From contig NC_092364.1 in the NCBI RefSeq assembly GCF_030848805.1, positions 19,387,447 through 19,451,446 of the forward strand: DNA of 64,000 bases, written 5' to 3'. A program made the position numbers and the translations under genes. The stretch is from Temnothorax longispinosus (Eukaryota; Arthropoda; Insecta; Hymenoptera; Formicidae). The notes beneath the pieces are model-generated. The model worked only from the letters and a program-made list of their open reading frames with translations, had not been told where the DNA came from and made no database searches. Below, in pieces: positions 35,515-47,419 of the stretch. Every line of letters starts with the position of its first letter. Position 1 is the stretch's first letter.

Positions 35515-38500
35515 GCCTTTTTCTTGTTCCACCCTTCCTGCCTGGTTCCCTTCGGGCGACCGCGACAAGCGCGTGGCATGTACACCTAAGTACTCCGCGT
35601 GGTGGTATTGACCCTGAGATCCGTGGCGGGACCACCCCAAACGAGGAGGCATTCGTTCGAAGACGCGTCCGGCTTCTCCACGACGCGGTTATTTTCGGTG
35701 TACGAACGATCGCGTTCTAATGACGGCTATTCGAGCCGTTTTATCGCTTCTAAGTCTGCCACGGAAATAGTAACCGAACGTTTCGCCCGCGAAGATAAAT
35801 AAAGTAGCGTAAAACGTGCAATATTCGCGAAACACGTCAATAGCCATAACACGGCTGTATCTGCTATATGAACACTTCGCGGATACATATTACGTCCCGT
35901 ACTTACTTGTGCTACTATTTTACGAGACCCCGCTCTATGCGCGTCGCCATTATTGATATCTAACGAGAGACTAGTCGATAGCAAAACTTCTAAGAATTCT
36001 CTCTGTATACTTCTCTCTGTCGACATGAACGAATAAGTTGACTTTCCGGAAGGAGTTGACGACCGCATCGTTTCTCTTCATCCGCAGCTGTAAGCCCCAA
36101 GAAGGAGGGAGGGGCGGCGTGGGTTACGCGCTTTTTCTACCGCGCGTCATTAATATCCGTTGCTACGACGCCTCCTCGCAATTTGTCAACATCTGATATT
36201 TAATTTCACGCCCCTTTACTTTAGCCGTATGTACGATATGTGCGTGTACGTGTCGCAGGTGTAAAACGCCGGTCCGCAAAACGCTTGCACTTGCGCCTCG
36301 AAATGCCATATCACGTATTCCTATATCTCTTTGATACATATTCATACATATATTTATTTTAATTTATCATGGCCGGCGTTTTGAGCGCAATAAATATAAG
36401 ATCGTCGCGTGGAGTAACGATCAACGGGAAACGTTACCCGGGAAACAGCGGAAATAGTCGCATATTCCCAAAGACAAACAACCAATGTCGTACACTCGAC
36501 TCCCAATATCCTCTAGTAATGCGCAACATGTGTTTAACTTGAGCCCTACTTGCACCCCGGGGAGAAGTTAGCTGTCGAAGTCGATACCACGAATGTTCAT
36601 GGATTTAACTACCGCGCCAAAGATGCCTCAGAAACGAAACAATTTACGTAAAATTCGACGCTCATCTTTTTTCGGGCCTACTACGAAAATTGAGCACTCA
36701 TCTCTGAATTTCATTTTTTCTTTAGAAACCAATCCTTAAGAATTAATTTTTTTGTAAATTTAACGTAAAACACAACGCGTTTAAAGATGTTTTTCAATCT
36801 ATCATTTCAGTTCATTATCAAATAAAAAGAATCTATTCTTAATCAATCCAGGCTAAATCTCGCTAAGACTGTGCACGGTTTACGCAATATTCCTCATTTC
36901 AAATTAATAAAATCTCACGGCAAGCGAGCAACCAACAGCATCGTATGAACATAATGTTGATCCTATGGAACACGAGCGATTTCTTCAGCGAGGCGTTGTT
37001 CGTTTTTCACAGCGTCTTCTCAGTGTTTTTTTGCTCGTCGCTGATATACCGGCGTTACTAGTAGCAGCAAGTAGGTATAAACGTACTAGCAACCAGAAGA
37101 TAATAGACGACCGACGTTCTCCCGGGTGCCGTTAATCATCGGGGATGAGGCCTGTACGTGGTGAGGGGCTCGATGCGAAACCGCAGGGATACGACGATGG
37201 TGTGACGTGGGATGAAACGTGGGAGGCGTTATGGCGTTAGATGGTCAGCTCCTAGCTGAAACGAAAGTGACCGCACGCTGGAGCAATGGATATCCCATGG
37301 GATCCGCTGGCGGGCATTGCCGGTTTCGTAGTCGGAAATGGAAAAAGCTCTAAGCTTTCCGGGGATTCGCGATTGCGTTAAGAATTTTATAGAGCTTCCA
37401 GCAACGAGAGAAAAAAAAGCGATAGTTGGAAATTAATTGCGCTTCTAAAGAGACATTATCGACGGTGAGAAATAGAGACATCGTTGCATCGCGCATTTCA
37501 TTAGAAAAATGTATGTCCCTGCCGTTTCGCAAATGACCGCGATATAATATATCACGCGCGACAGAGTAACCGTAACGCGAAATGCGCGAATAATTTACGT
37601 TTATTACGCGAACAGCGGCGTTACGGCGTATCGTATATCAGATAAAGATCTCTCCCATTTTTTTCATGCTAGTTTATATAAAATATATTTATGAGATTCC
37701 GTTTTCGAAGTTACGAGAGCGGCGCGGTCTGACCGCCACGCGAAATGACGCCTCCCCGTTAATCGCAACGTCCATCGAAAATTCGCTATCTGAAAGAGAA
37801 AGAAAGAAGTAAGCAAATCAGATCGGTAATTTCATTTATCGAGAAAACTCTACTTCCGGACGCTATAAAATCGCCTCGCGGGGGCGAGGACGAGTCCAGT
37901 GATTCGTATAGTGGAGTATCAGCACGTGTCAGGCAGGATCGCCGTGTGAAACACAATTGGTATTAATGCGGGACGCGCGAGCGCGCGCGCGCGGGCGAGA
38001 GCGCAAGGACGAGATAAATGATGACTCGCTTTCAGCCTTTTGCTCCTTTTCCATTCGAATGGAAAATGGATATTAATGGGGCCCCAACTAGCCGGCGCGG
38101 CGCGTCGGCGATGGTCAGATGCGCGTAGGTACACCCGCGGCGGACTTGGGATCCGGGTTTAATGCGCATAAACGTATATACATGACCGTGTCTCAGCAGT
38201 TAGTCCGCAGTCGGGCTCGAAGCGTCGCGGATAGACTCATCAGCCTGGACATGCCCCGCTGATTATACGACCTAGCGGCTCATTATTGCGGGCTCTAAAA
38301 GCATCTGCCGTTTACTCGCCACGTTGAATCGACCGGATTTCATCCGGCATGATTAGCGTTTATGCGAGACAATCCGTGCCGCATTATCCAATTTGTATTA
38401 CATCTTGCTTCCTCCGCATCAAGATTGTGCGTATGATCATTATTTCAGAATTGATCGTATTAAACCTTTTGCTTCTTGTATACTAATTAATTATTATTAC

Positions 38501-38812
38501 CGCTGAGATTATCTGTGTGCGTAACATTTGCTGAATCGTTATATTCGCTATCTCTTTCAAACAAATTACTTTTACTTCATTATACGTAGAGCAGCAATGC
38601 ACATTCTTACGCGATTATGAGACGATATGCGTTATTAAGGCAAAGTACGGTTCTCTAATTACCGCTATCGATGGAATATTCCTTCCCGCTGGACGGCAAT
38701 TAAGACAATCGTCGGCTTTGTGCGTCCTAATAAAGAACAGTGCGAAAATCAATCGAGTATCTCGAAAAATCAGGGGAACGAAAGCTTGGCAATCTTTCTT
38801 ATTCATGTCAGA

Positions 38813-38980
38813 ATGGACTATACGGAGAATGTGAGATCTTTTATTATTTTTAGACAAAGCCAAGGGAGACAACTTATATATATAGGGATTCAAATAAATT
38901 GCACTACAAATATGAAATTAACATTTCAAAGCAATCATGACCGCTTAAACTGCTTAAAGCATTCAAAGATGATGAAAAAT
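38813..38980 (+). other. Open frame ending at a possible splice donor, doubtful
   Basis: An ATG with A at -3 and G at +4 opens 56 codons up to AAT|GTAAGG at 38980|38981; the frame itself stops at 38990-38992. The peptide is K/N/Q/I-rich, as expected of AT-rich DNA. Open frames of this size are uncommon in AT-rich sequence, but nothing here is recognisable. Confidence 0.1.
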
Positions 38981-41769
38981 GTAAGGACTTAAGAAGAAAA
39001 AGATAAAATTAATTTAACAGTAGTAAATATATTTAAATCAAGATAATGTCGAAATGTTAAATTTGTACTTGCATGGAACCGCATGTAAATCGAAGGGACA
39101 GCGGGACGGGAAATTTTTAGGTATATATCGGACATGGCTACTGGTGAAGTAGGCACCCGGGCAACCACATCGCGATAAGCTAATGCGTTTCGTGGGTTTT
39201 AATGAGGTTGATTGGCGGTTATACGAGACCACCGGTTTCTCGTATCGCCCGGCCGAATGTGTCCACCTCTGTTCAAGCTCGTTCGGACAGATTATTACTT
39301 ACTTAAAAAACTGTCAGCGACGACGGTGTGCCTAAATTGTCCCTGCTCGAGCGGGAATCGGGTACATTTCAATATTATATTCTCATGCTGGAAAGATGCA
39401 TATGAGAGGTCGAATATGCATCTATCTGCGAACGATATATCATAATCGGTGGCCGGCACTAATCGGACTATGATTACTCAGCGGTTCATCGGAGTTTCAA
39501 AACCAGCGTTCTATTTCGAGGTACTCTGAAGTAGTTAATAATATCAGAAATCTTCTTCGCGTGTAGAGATCATTTCGACGAAAATAGATATGATTGCGAT
39601 CGACTGAGAGAGCGAGGAATCAAGACGAAGGAATAAGAAAGAATACCGTGACGTATCTGTCGGTCGACGTAAAACGCATATTCTTTTCACAAGTAATTAT
39701 AGCAAGAATTTATTAGAATTTATAATGCATGCCGACGACAACGTAGACAGTTTCTGAATTTCACGTTTCTCCCTGGATTTCTACACATCTCCCCCGGCAT
39801 GGTATTTTTATAATTGAAAGCACGTGAAGAACGGAGGGAGAGAGAAACGGCGATTTACGATTATAACCGGGCGCTCGCACACGAATTAGTGTACTAAGCA
39901 CTATCAGGGTCATTCGTCACGCTCGCGCGACGAATGGCGTATTTCTATTTCGCGTGGGCGAGTTCGGTTCGGAAAGAAATGTGCGAGCGATACCGCGACG
40001 AAGAAAAATGAAATGCCGTTTTGCAATCCGCGGCGGTGCGGCGCGGCGGCCCCGAGACTGTCCCGGTAGTCCCCGCCGTCGATTGCGTGTTTCACGGGCG
40101 TGTTTCATGCCGATGCACAGTGATCGAAGTGCCTGGACTGCCGGTCGTGCCTTATATCGCCGGTCATCGACGGCCTAACAAGCGTGCCGTGAACGTTCTT
40201 ACGAACGTTCGTTTAAGAGGGAGCCGTGGCTCTTGCTCCCACGAAACAATGAAAGGGGCATAATTAACCGATGGCTGCGAGCGCGCGCGAGCGCGTTGTA
40301 ATCGCGTCGGCTCTTTGTCGTTGACAGTGTCGACTTTCACCTCGCGCCGATGACGCCCGGCGTGAGAAATAATCGAACGCGATAAAAGGCGTAATTGTCT
40401 TTCCGTCCGGTGACGCTCGTATATTTGACGTAACGTATACGCTTACGCAAGCGGAAATACGAAAATACCACTGACCCGCGCAATATCCGGCGACTAAAAA
40501 AATATATATGTACATATGTAATTGTAACGCAAATCGTGCATTACATGAAGATTTCTTGTACCCGATAATAATCATGCACGTTGATTTTCCATCGCGCGCG
40601 CATAATTCACTTAATTAATTAAATACAAAAAGAGACATCTGCGATTACGATGATACATTTATAAGTACAAACTTATAAATTATATATTTATTAATGATAA
40701 GTTATTTTGACAATTGTCACATTGCATAATCGTGGGAAAGTTTTCAGCGCCGTTCTGCTCTCTCGCTAACTTTCGTTAGGTACACCTGGATAATATCGCA
40801 AGCGATTGTTACACTGTTATCTAATATCTGTCGCAATGTTTTAACGGTCTTTGACTCATCTAGTTCCTGATCCCGCTACAGCGCGCGATCCCCCTGCCAG
40901 AGTGTAATTAACTCGGATAAAGAATTCCTTTATGTTTCAGCCTACACATGGCCGATCCTGCATAGCCCAGTGAGATCAGGCCACGTTTATATCTGATCTG
41001 TTTTACTGCCAACTGTTCTTTGTCATAGACACAATTGCCCTCACGCCGTTAATTCATAGCCATTATCCAATAGCCTCTTCGGCTATCGAATCTGCTTCCG
41101 CAATTTGTTAAATGCGCGGAGGGGCACTATCGTGTGAGACGACTGACTCATCTAACTAATTGGAAATTATCTTAAGCCGCGGATGATTAAACTTAAATTT
41201 AATCAATTATCACTCACAATATAAAATTATATATGAAAGGTATCAGGGTTACAAAATTTTACACCTTCTCTTAATTCGCTTCCTCCAATGTTAACTTTTC
41301 AAGGAAAATTGTTCCCTTTTCAAGAAGAGATTTCGATCTAATTAATTATTCAACAACGCGACATTGCCTGCTTTTAAACGACGCGTTTTTCCTCGATCGT
41401 AACCGCCACGTTCGCCATCTATTCGACCAGCAATTCCGATTTCAATGAATTAGCATTCGCGCGCGCGCGCGGAGGGGAGAGGGCGAAACGGAGGCGGATA
41501 TAAACACAGAAGGACGGGAGAAAAATCTAGAGAGACCGAGGGAGAAGTCTGTTACGGGGGTGGGAGGAGGAACGGCCGGTCCCAAGCCAGTCACAGATGG
41601 CCAATTACTCCCGACAATAAACACAATTTAATTTTATATTCATTCCACTTAGCGCTTAGGCGCGGTAATCCATCACCAGGGATTATTTCGGCTATCTCCT
41701 GGCCGACCAACAACACACCTATGACCCGCGCATACAGACGCCCGCGGTATGCTGCACCGCGTGTCGATG

Positions 41770-41797
41770 CACACATACACACACACACACACACATA
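41770..41797. repeat. (CA)n microsatellite
   Basis: Nearly perfect CA run with one TA, ending at CATATGG. Confidence 0.9.
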
Positions 41798-42405
41798 TGG
41801 CATTGCAGCGCCTACGTGCTTCTGCGAGCTCGCGCGATATATGCAGCCGGCTAATGCGTTCGTGCGCTACATATTTATGCCCGAGATGGCTGATACCCGC
41901 CGCGCTACTGGACGTGATTGCTTCTCCGGTGGGCCCTACGTCCTCCCCGCGTTTACATCCCGATACCGCTGCTAATCGTTTTTCCAGCGTAACATTCCGC
42001 CGTCTTTATTCCACTCGAGTGAAGGAAAATTAATTGGAGCACGGAAGCTCGCGCTACAAATTATCTTTCGCGTACGTGGCATAATTAATCAGCATATGGT
42101 TACGAGTATAATTATCGAGTGTATCTCAAGGCGTCGGGTGTATCTCGATGGTTCCTTAGGTTGTCTTAAATTGTATCGTAAAGCGACGACTGTTCGAGAG
42201 TCTCCCTTTAGTCCCTTAAAGTACGGTTACGCGCAGGCAGGTGGGAAGGTGCAAGGCTGATTCGTGCAATTTGAATGGCGCGTAGCTCGAGATCCAGTTA
42301 ATTTCGCGCCGTCTCCCGTGAGAGTGGAAACGTAGAAATACGTAAACACTGTACACGCCTTCGTACATGCCCGTGTATATAGGTATTACCGTATATATAA
42401 GATTC

Positions 42406-42455
42406 TCGTCGCCGTCGTCGTCGTCGTCGTCGGTCGTCGCCATCGCCGTCGCCGT
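42406..42455. repeat. (GTC)n triplet repeat
   Basis: GTC/GCC units with one CGGTCG and one CAT interruption. Reads as poly-Asp on the minus strand. Confidence 0.85.
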
Positions 42456-43172
42456 TCGTTCGCTTCTTATGCAAATCAAGCGGAAAAACTCGCGTGTTTC
42501 CGGCGTGTTTTAATTATTCAAGCGACAACTTTCTGCAATGAAATTAGAACTCGCGCAGTCGTGACTGCCGGCGACAAGTGTTTTGCTTATGGCTGCCGCC
42601 GCCCATTCCGGCCGAAGAAAGCGAGCCAGGGGTATAAACTGAGGTATATCTGAATTCGTGAGCGAGAAGGGAAAGTCCGGGAAGAAAGAAAAGAGAAGCA
42701 AGAAAGTGAAAAAAAAAAATTGTGTGACAGTACGCTCTATGCGGTGCTAACTTTTTAAAGGCTCCCAAAAGGATCAACAGAATCTGGAATCGTGAATCTG
42801 GATGATGGTAGCAAATTTAAAATGCAAATAGGCATTAAAATATCGCGCATTGTAGCTGTTACTTGTTGTCAACGTCTTTTAAGTGCAACGTGTGTACCTC
42901 ATCTTCATAGTGAGAGGTGGATTTGGACAATGCGCTCGCTGAAATTTCTTCGGTCCCCCACACCGACACGTAGCAACGCGCGGAGTCGCAAATATAGCGA
43001 GCTCGTGCGGGAAGGTTGTATACCCGGGGCTGGTAGTTATTCGGTAGTAACAATAGCAGTCGTGCCACCCGGGGCATACAGAGCGTGTTTGGCGCCGCGT
43101 TTGTATGAATGAAATTATTCGCTTCTAGGAATATATAACCGAACGTTACTGTGTTGCGGAAGGCGAGCGAAG

Positions 43173-43436
43173 ATGAAGGAGGGAGGGGGGGGGGCCAAGG
43201 ATGCTTTTCTCCTCCTTACATGCTGGTATATAAGTGTTGATTGCACCGCGGCAGCTGTGTTTTATGCTTTCTCGCCTCTTGCGCAAGACCCGCCTTTTCT
43301 TATATTATATTATAGCGACGTGTTGAACGGCGTCTCGTACCAGTTTCGACAATTCCTGAGTATTATATGCACCGCTACGCAAAACAATGGCGATTGCGAC
43401 ACAGTCGCGTTTTACAAGCATCGTAGTAGGGGATGA
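43173..43436 (+). other. Open frame of 87 codons, doubtful
   Basis: Starts at an ATG with AAG before it (A at -3). Four glycines come from a G10 homopolymer (43185-43194), then a hydrophobic stretch lies at about residues 11-34 and a D/Q/N-containing tail follows. The composition is fairly protein-like, but the homopolymer near the start would be a slippage hazard in a real gene. No family recognised. Confidence 0.12.
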
Positions 43437-43745
43437 TGGTGAAAATTCTCTTATTTCCAGAAAGGATACTTCTCGCGTTCCTTAGAGAAAGAGATACGTG
43501 GATAAATCAAAACTGACTAATGTACGTTTTACGCGTGCAAAACGTATTCAATACATAAGTAGGAATTTATTCATTTTATCCGCGAGCAAAGAGTTTATCT
43601 CAAAATGAGGAAATAGAGATCTAATTCGGTTCGCGAGACGAGGCGATCTGTATTCCAGAGGAGTCTTTTCAGAAGTCAGAGACATCGGAGAGCGGATTCA
43701 TCGGTGGTGCCTGAATGTTCATTGTGCTGCTCGTCACGCGGATCC

Positions 43746-43772
43746 GCCGCCGCGCCGCGCCGCGCGCCGTGG
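43746..43772. repeat. CCGCG-type GC repeat
   Basis: All-GC tandem of CCG/CCGCG units, like the run at 8201-8229. No coding meaning seen. Confidence 0.75.
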
Positions 43773-44159
43773 GCAGAGGGAGACGGAAGCGCACGGGAGA
43801 GGAGAGTCAGCTCTTATTTATGGCTATATTAATCCTTAAATGGTATCTAATGTCACACCGGCACCAAGGCAGATCTATCTGATGGGAGGGCGCGGAGCCC
43901 GGCCGGTCGCCCCAACACCGCCGCGTGGAACTTGCCATTGTCGTACGTATTCATACGTGTGTTCTTGTACGGCTGTGCTGCCGCTGCCAGGCACTCCTAC
44001 CACAACGGAGTACAAACGACGGTGTCGAGTTACCGGATGGTACACCACGGGGTGTCCGTGACTTATACCCTGTTTGGTTACCCTGGTTCTTCAGCCCCTC
44101 CCTGCGGAGCCCCTCTCACCTACTCCCTTTCGTCTCCCTCATTTCGCGGGGCCCAAACC

Positions 44160-44161
<2 letters not shown>

Positions 44162-44198
<37 letters not shown>

Positions 44199-44199
44199 T
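44162..44199. repeat. (CT)n microsatellite
   Basis: Perfect CT to about 44191, then TTTCTCTTTT. Plus-strand frames across it (up to 167 codons) are Ser/Leu runs and are not taken as genes. Confidence 0.9.
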
Positions 44200-44764
44200 T
44201 GTGGTTCGTGCCGTACCACTGCTCCCGCGACCAAGATGTTTTGCAAAACAAACGTTTGTATCTGCACGCTCGGCCGAGCGAGAAACCCCCATCGTCGGGG
44301 GCGACGTTAATAGACGGTGAGAGCTCGCCAGCTTTCGCCCTCGTGCTACCGCGCGAAATAGAATTTATTCTCGCAGGAAAAGCAGATATTAACTACGATC
44401 TAATTAACAAGAAATTTAAATGGAAAAGTTTATAAAAGCCGTAGAAGATATAAATCCAGAAAATCAACTTTGCAAAATGTCCTCTTAAAGTTGCCATTTT
44501 GTGCTTTTATAATCGACTATCCTTAATATTGTATATGTTTAACAAATATCATCAAATCGATCATGAGAAAAACGATCAACGATGTAAGAAGGAAAGCAAC
44601 TCTCGTGAATGGAGAAAAAAGTAAAAAGAGAGAAGGAAAGAACGTGGAATCGAAAAAAGCGCATCGCGTTGCGGAATAATGCACGGCGGGGTGCACGGTG
44701 CTGTATTTAATCCAGCAATAACAGAAATATCAGTATGAAAGCACAATGGCCGCAGATATATCTG
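44200..44764. other. gene-free stretch
   Basis: No gene seen. AT-rich from about 44380 to 44660. Confidence 0.6.
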
Positions 44765-45313
44765 TTATATACGGGGATACGCGGCGTGCGGGATAACCGT
44801 GTATGGGACGTCCATGTAGACAACGTATACCCGATGCGTACCATTGCCACCGTCGGCGGTGCAGCAGGCTGGTTGGTCGGTTATTGAGGTGTCACGGGCA
44901 ACAGCATCAACAACGTGCGAACCAACCGAGCCGGGGCTAATGAATGGCATCCTCCCTTTTCTTTTCTGCCTATGAAAAATTATTGCCGCTTTGGCCTCTT
45001 CTCTCTCTCGCGCGCAGGGGAACCCCCACCGGATCTTCGTCTCACGGTGTCGACCTACCACCGCGCTCCGGGACGCTCTGACGCGACGTGGCGCGGCCCC
45101 GACGATGGCCGCGATACTCTCCACGGCGATGTCGGTGACGGTTGCCCCGTTGGCTTGCTGGTGTGCTCGATGGCGCCCCGTGGCGAAACCAGCTGGCCCC
45201 CGGTCACGGCCCCGGTTCTGGTTTTCGATGCACCCATCGCGAGCATTGTCGTTGCACACGCGGAGGATGTATGTGCATTGCTGGCTGCGCTCGCGCGCCC
45301 GACTTAAGCGGTC
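44765..45313 (-). other. Coding-like open stretch, strand undecided
   Basis: On the minus strand a frame is open from about 45313 to a stop at 44765. It has no ATG near its start, so it could only be an internal or terminal exon. By hand count of the first 80 codons from 45259 downward, about 44% begin with G and about 41% end with C, an RNY-like periodicity. The same codon boundaries are open on the plus strand from 44915 to a TAA at 45305, and RNY periodicity looks alike from both sides, so strand cannot be chosen. No domain recognised. A GC-rich, stop-poor patch could give the same picture. Confidence 0.15.
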
Positions 45314-45330
45314 TTACCTTCGGAACTCGA

Positions 45331-45372
45331 ATATATGTATGTGTGTGTGTGTATCGTATGTATGTAGTATGT
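45331..45372. repeat. TG/TATG alternating tract
   Basis: TATATGTATG followed by (TG)n and TATGTATG units; purine-pyrimidine alternation throughout most of it. Confidence 0.8.
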
Positions 45373-46165
45373 ACCGCAGCGAAATATATGGAGGAGAGCT
45401 CGACGTGCTTTTGTGTGTATGGGCCGCCGTGCTCGCCGCGCACATTTGTCTTGATAAAAGGGACGAGCAAATTAAAAGTAATGATTTGTAGAAATATTTT
45501 GGTCCTGGCCCTTCTTTCGCGCTGCTCCACGAGGGAAATGGAGCCATTATGGTGCCTAATGCCTCATCTGTTAGCCGTGCGAAATCCTGCTTGCTCCTGT
45601 GGGGCATGCTTACAATGCTCCATTTATATAAAACGAAAGGATATTCTGTCCTGTTTACCTTACAACGGAACAGAATTGTGATATGAGCCGGCAAATACGG
45701 AAAAAAAAGATATTGAGAGACAATCAAAACTATCGTAACGAAAATGTATTCGATCGGATTAATCATCTTCTTACATGCAAGTAACAGACTTCCCATCAGA
45801 GGCACTAATTACAACTTGATTAGCATAGCGATCTACTCAGATTCCATGGGAATTCGTTACGGTGGGATCAAGATAACTGGCGTGCGTGTTTTCCGCGAAT
45901 GGCCGGATAGCCGAATAAAGGCTCGCACCACGACCAGTGGCAGGCGTGTAATGCGGATCAATGGTACGGAAAGAAGAATCCACGCTGCGGAATCGTGTAT
46001 ACGAATGCCCTGTAATCAAATAAAGGGGAACAATGTTGGCGAACGATGCGAGTCAGCCAGCTCAGCAGTGCGATTTCGAACCCGCCCGTTCCTTGTCCTG
46101 GACACACCCCCACCGTAACCGAGCGAGCGCTGTTATCCGCGTATCCTACGACTCACTTCGTGGTT

Positions 46166-46195
46166 CCCTTAACCCGATCCCTCTCCCCCTCTCCC
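46166..46195 (-). other. G-quadruplex motif, minus strand
   Basis: Five C-runs of 3, 3, 3, 5 and 3 on the top strand with short loops of 4, 3, 3 and 3 bases. This is one of the most regular quadruplex/i-motif patterns in the window. It is followed by a C/T-rich stretch. Confidence 0.6.
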
Positions 46196-47323
46196 TTTTT
46201 CTCTTATTCTCTTTCTCTCTTCCCTCCTCCGTTTTCTGTCTCTATGTATATATATATATCACTCTACATTCACTTCGCATTTCTCTCGCAACTCACGATC
46301 GTACCTCATAGTCTATTCGATATGAGATAGAGGGAGAATTCGAAACTGCGCCATTCTATACGCAGTGCGAAGTGTGTTTTACGGTGGGAAGTATCCAAAC
46401 GGGCACTGGCCGCCGCCTTATTTACGATGGAGAATTTATGACCGTGTCGCGACAAGGCGATACAACTGGAAACTTATATCTTTAAACGATTCTCCGATAT
46501 CGAGTGTCACCGTTAATTTGATGACGATAACTGCTGCAATCCGCGATTCGTCGCAGAAGGCGCTATTTACGAGTCCATCACGATCCACAGACGACGATTA
46601 TCAGAATCCGATAATCTTTATAAGACAATTTAGGTAATCCCACACTCGGACTCGTCGCAATGTTCAAAAAGAAATGTTTATTCTTTCCGAGAGACCTCGT
46701 TCGAAATCCGTCGCTCCCGACTTCGAGTAGCTCGTCTATTCTCGTCCTCTGATGAATATACCCCTGAGACCACGGGCTACCGGAGAGCGACGAAGGGGGA
46801 GCGAGGAGTGGGTCGGAAAGCCCCCGATGGTAGATAACGTCGGTCCGTTTGTCTTCGTAATAATATTGGCCCGCGGTCCGTCATCCCGCTTAAACGGGTC
46901 TACAAACGCAAACACAGTAGCCGAGCCAGTTAATTAATGTACGAGTTGTAACGTTGTTAACCTACAATCACAGTTACATAACACCGACGTGGCGATAACT
47001 CACTTCGGGCGTCGTGGCATTCGCGCATACGTTACTTGTGACACTCGAGTACATTCATTAGCGCGGTAAAGACAGTATAATTCTATTAACTTTAAGATGA
47101 TTATATTAAGAAAGATTCCTTGCAAAATTGGAAGATTTGTTCTCTGTTGGGGACAAGGATCAACCTTGGCGAACGTGATCCTGCTTAATCGTGCGTTTCC
47201 GTCGTGCACATTATTCCGCGAACGGACACGAGGAGGTCGTCCGTAAGAGGAGAAAAATGCCCGAGAGGTCACTCCTTTGATCAGACGCCGAAGACGTATG
47301 CGGTTTAATATCGCTTGACCCGA

Positions 47324-47364
47324 GAAAGAAAGACAGAAAGAGAGAGAAAGAAGAAAGAAGGTCA

Positions 47365-47417
<53 letters not shown>
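47324..47417. repeat. GA tract facing a CT tract
   Basis: GA/GAAA-rich DNA at 47324-47360 is followed within about 10 bases by perfect (CT)n at 47371-47417. The two halves are roughly complementary and could pair as an imperfect hairpin. Confidence 0.85.

Positions 47418-47419
<2 letters not shown>

Larger units (their letters stand above)
34310..41769. other. gene-free stretch
   Basis: No gene recognised. It holds a TATATAA word (34415-34421) without a well-spaced initiator, a purine tract at 35189-35218, a TCG triplet run (35479-35514), AT-rich valleys (about 36700-36930, 38390-39060, 40600-40740, 41170-41360) and CG-alternating runs at 37974-37993 and 41458-41471. A frame at 34961-35221 ends near a possible donor (AAAG|GTAACA, 35218) but lacks a good start. 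The palindrome GAACGTTC occurs twice at 40191-40210. Confidence 0.6.
41798..44161. other. gene-free stretch
   Basis: No gene recognised. It includes a GTC triplet run (42406-42455), a G10 run (43178-43194), a CCGCG-type repeat (43746-43772) and an AT-richer part around 43440-43620. The frame at 43173 is listed separately. Confidence 0.6.
45314..47323. other. gene-free stretch
   Basis: No gene recognised. It has a TG-type tract at 45331-45372 and a C-run quadruplex motif at 46166. Frames of up to about 179 codons around 45142-45805 overlap on both strands. Confidence 0.6.

Noticed and set aside
40191..40210. Two GAACGTTC palindromes, resembling a heat-shock element
   Set aside because: The 12-base spacing does not keep the 5-base phase of heat-shock elements, and no gene is adjacent.
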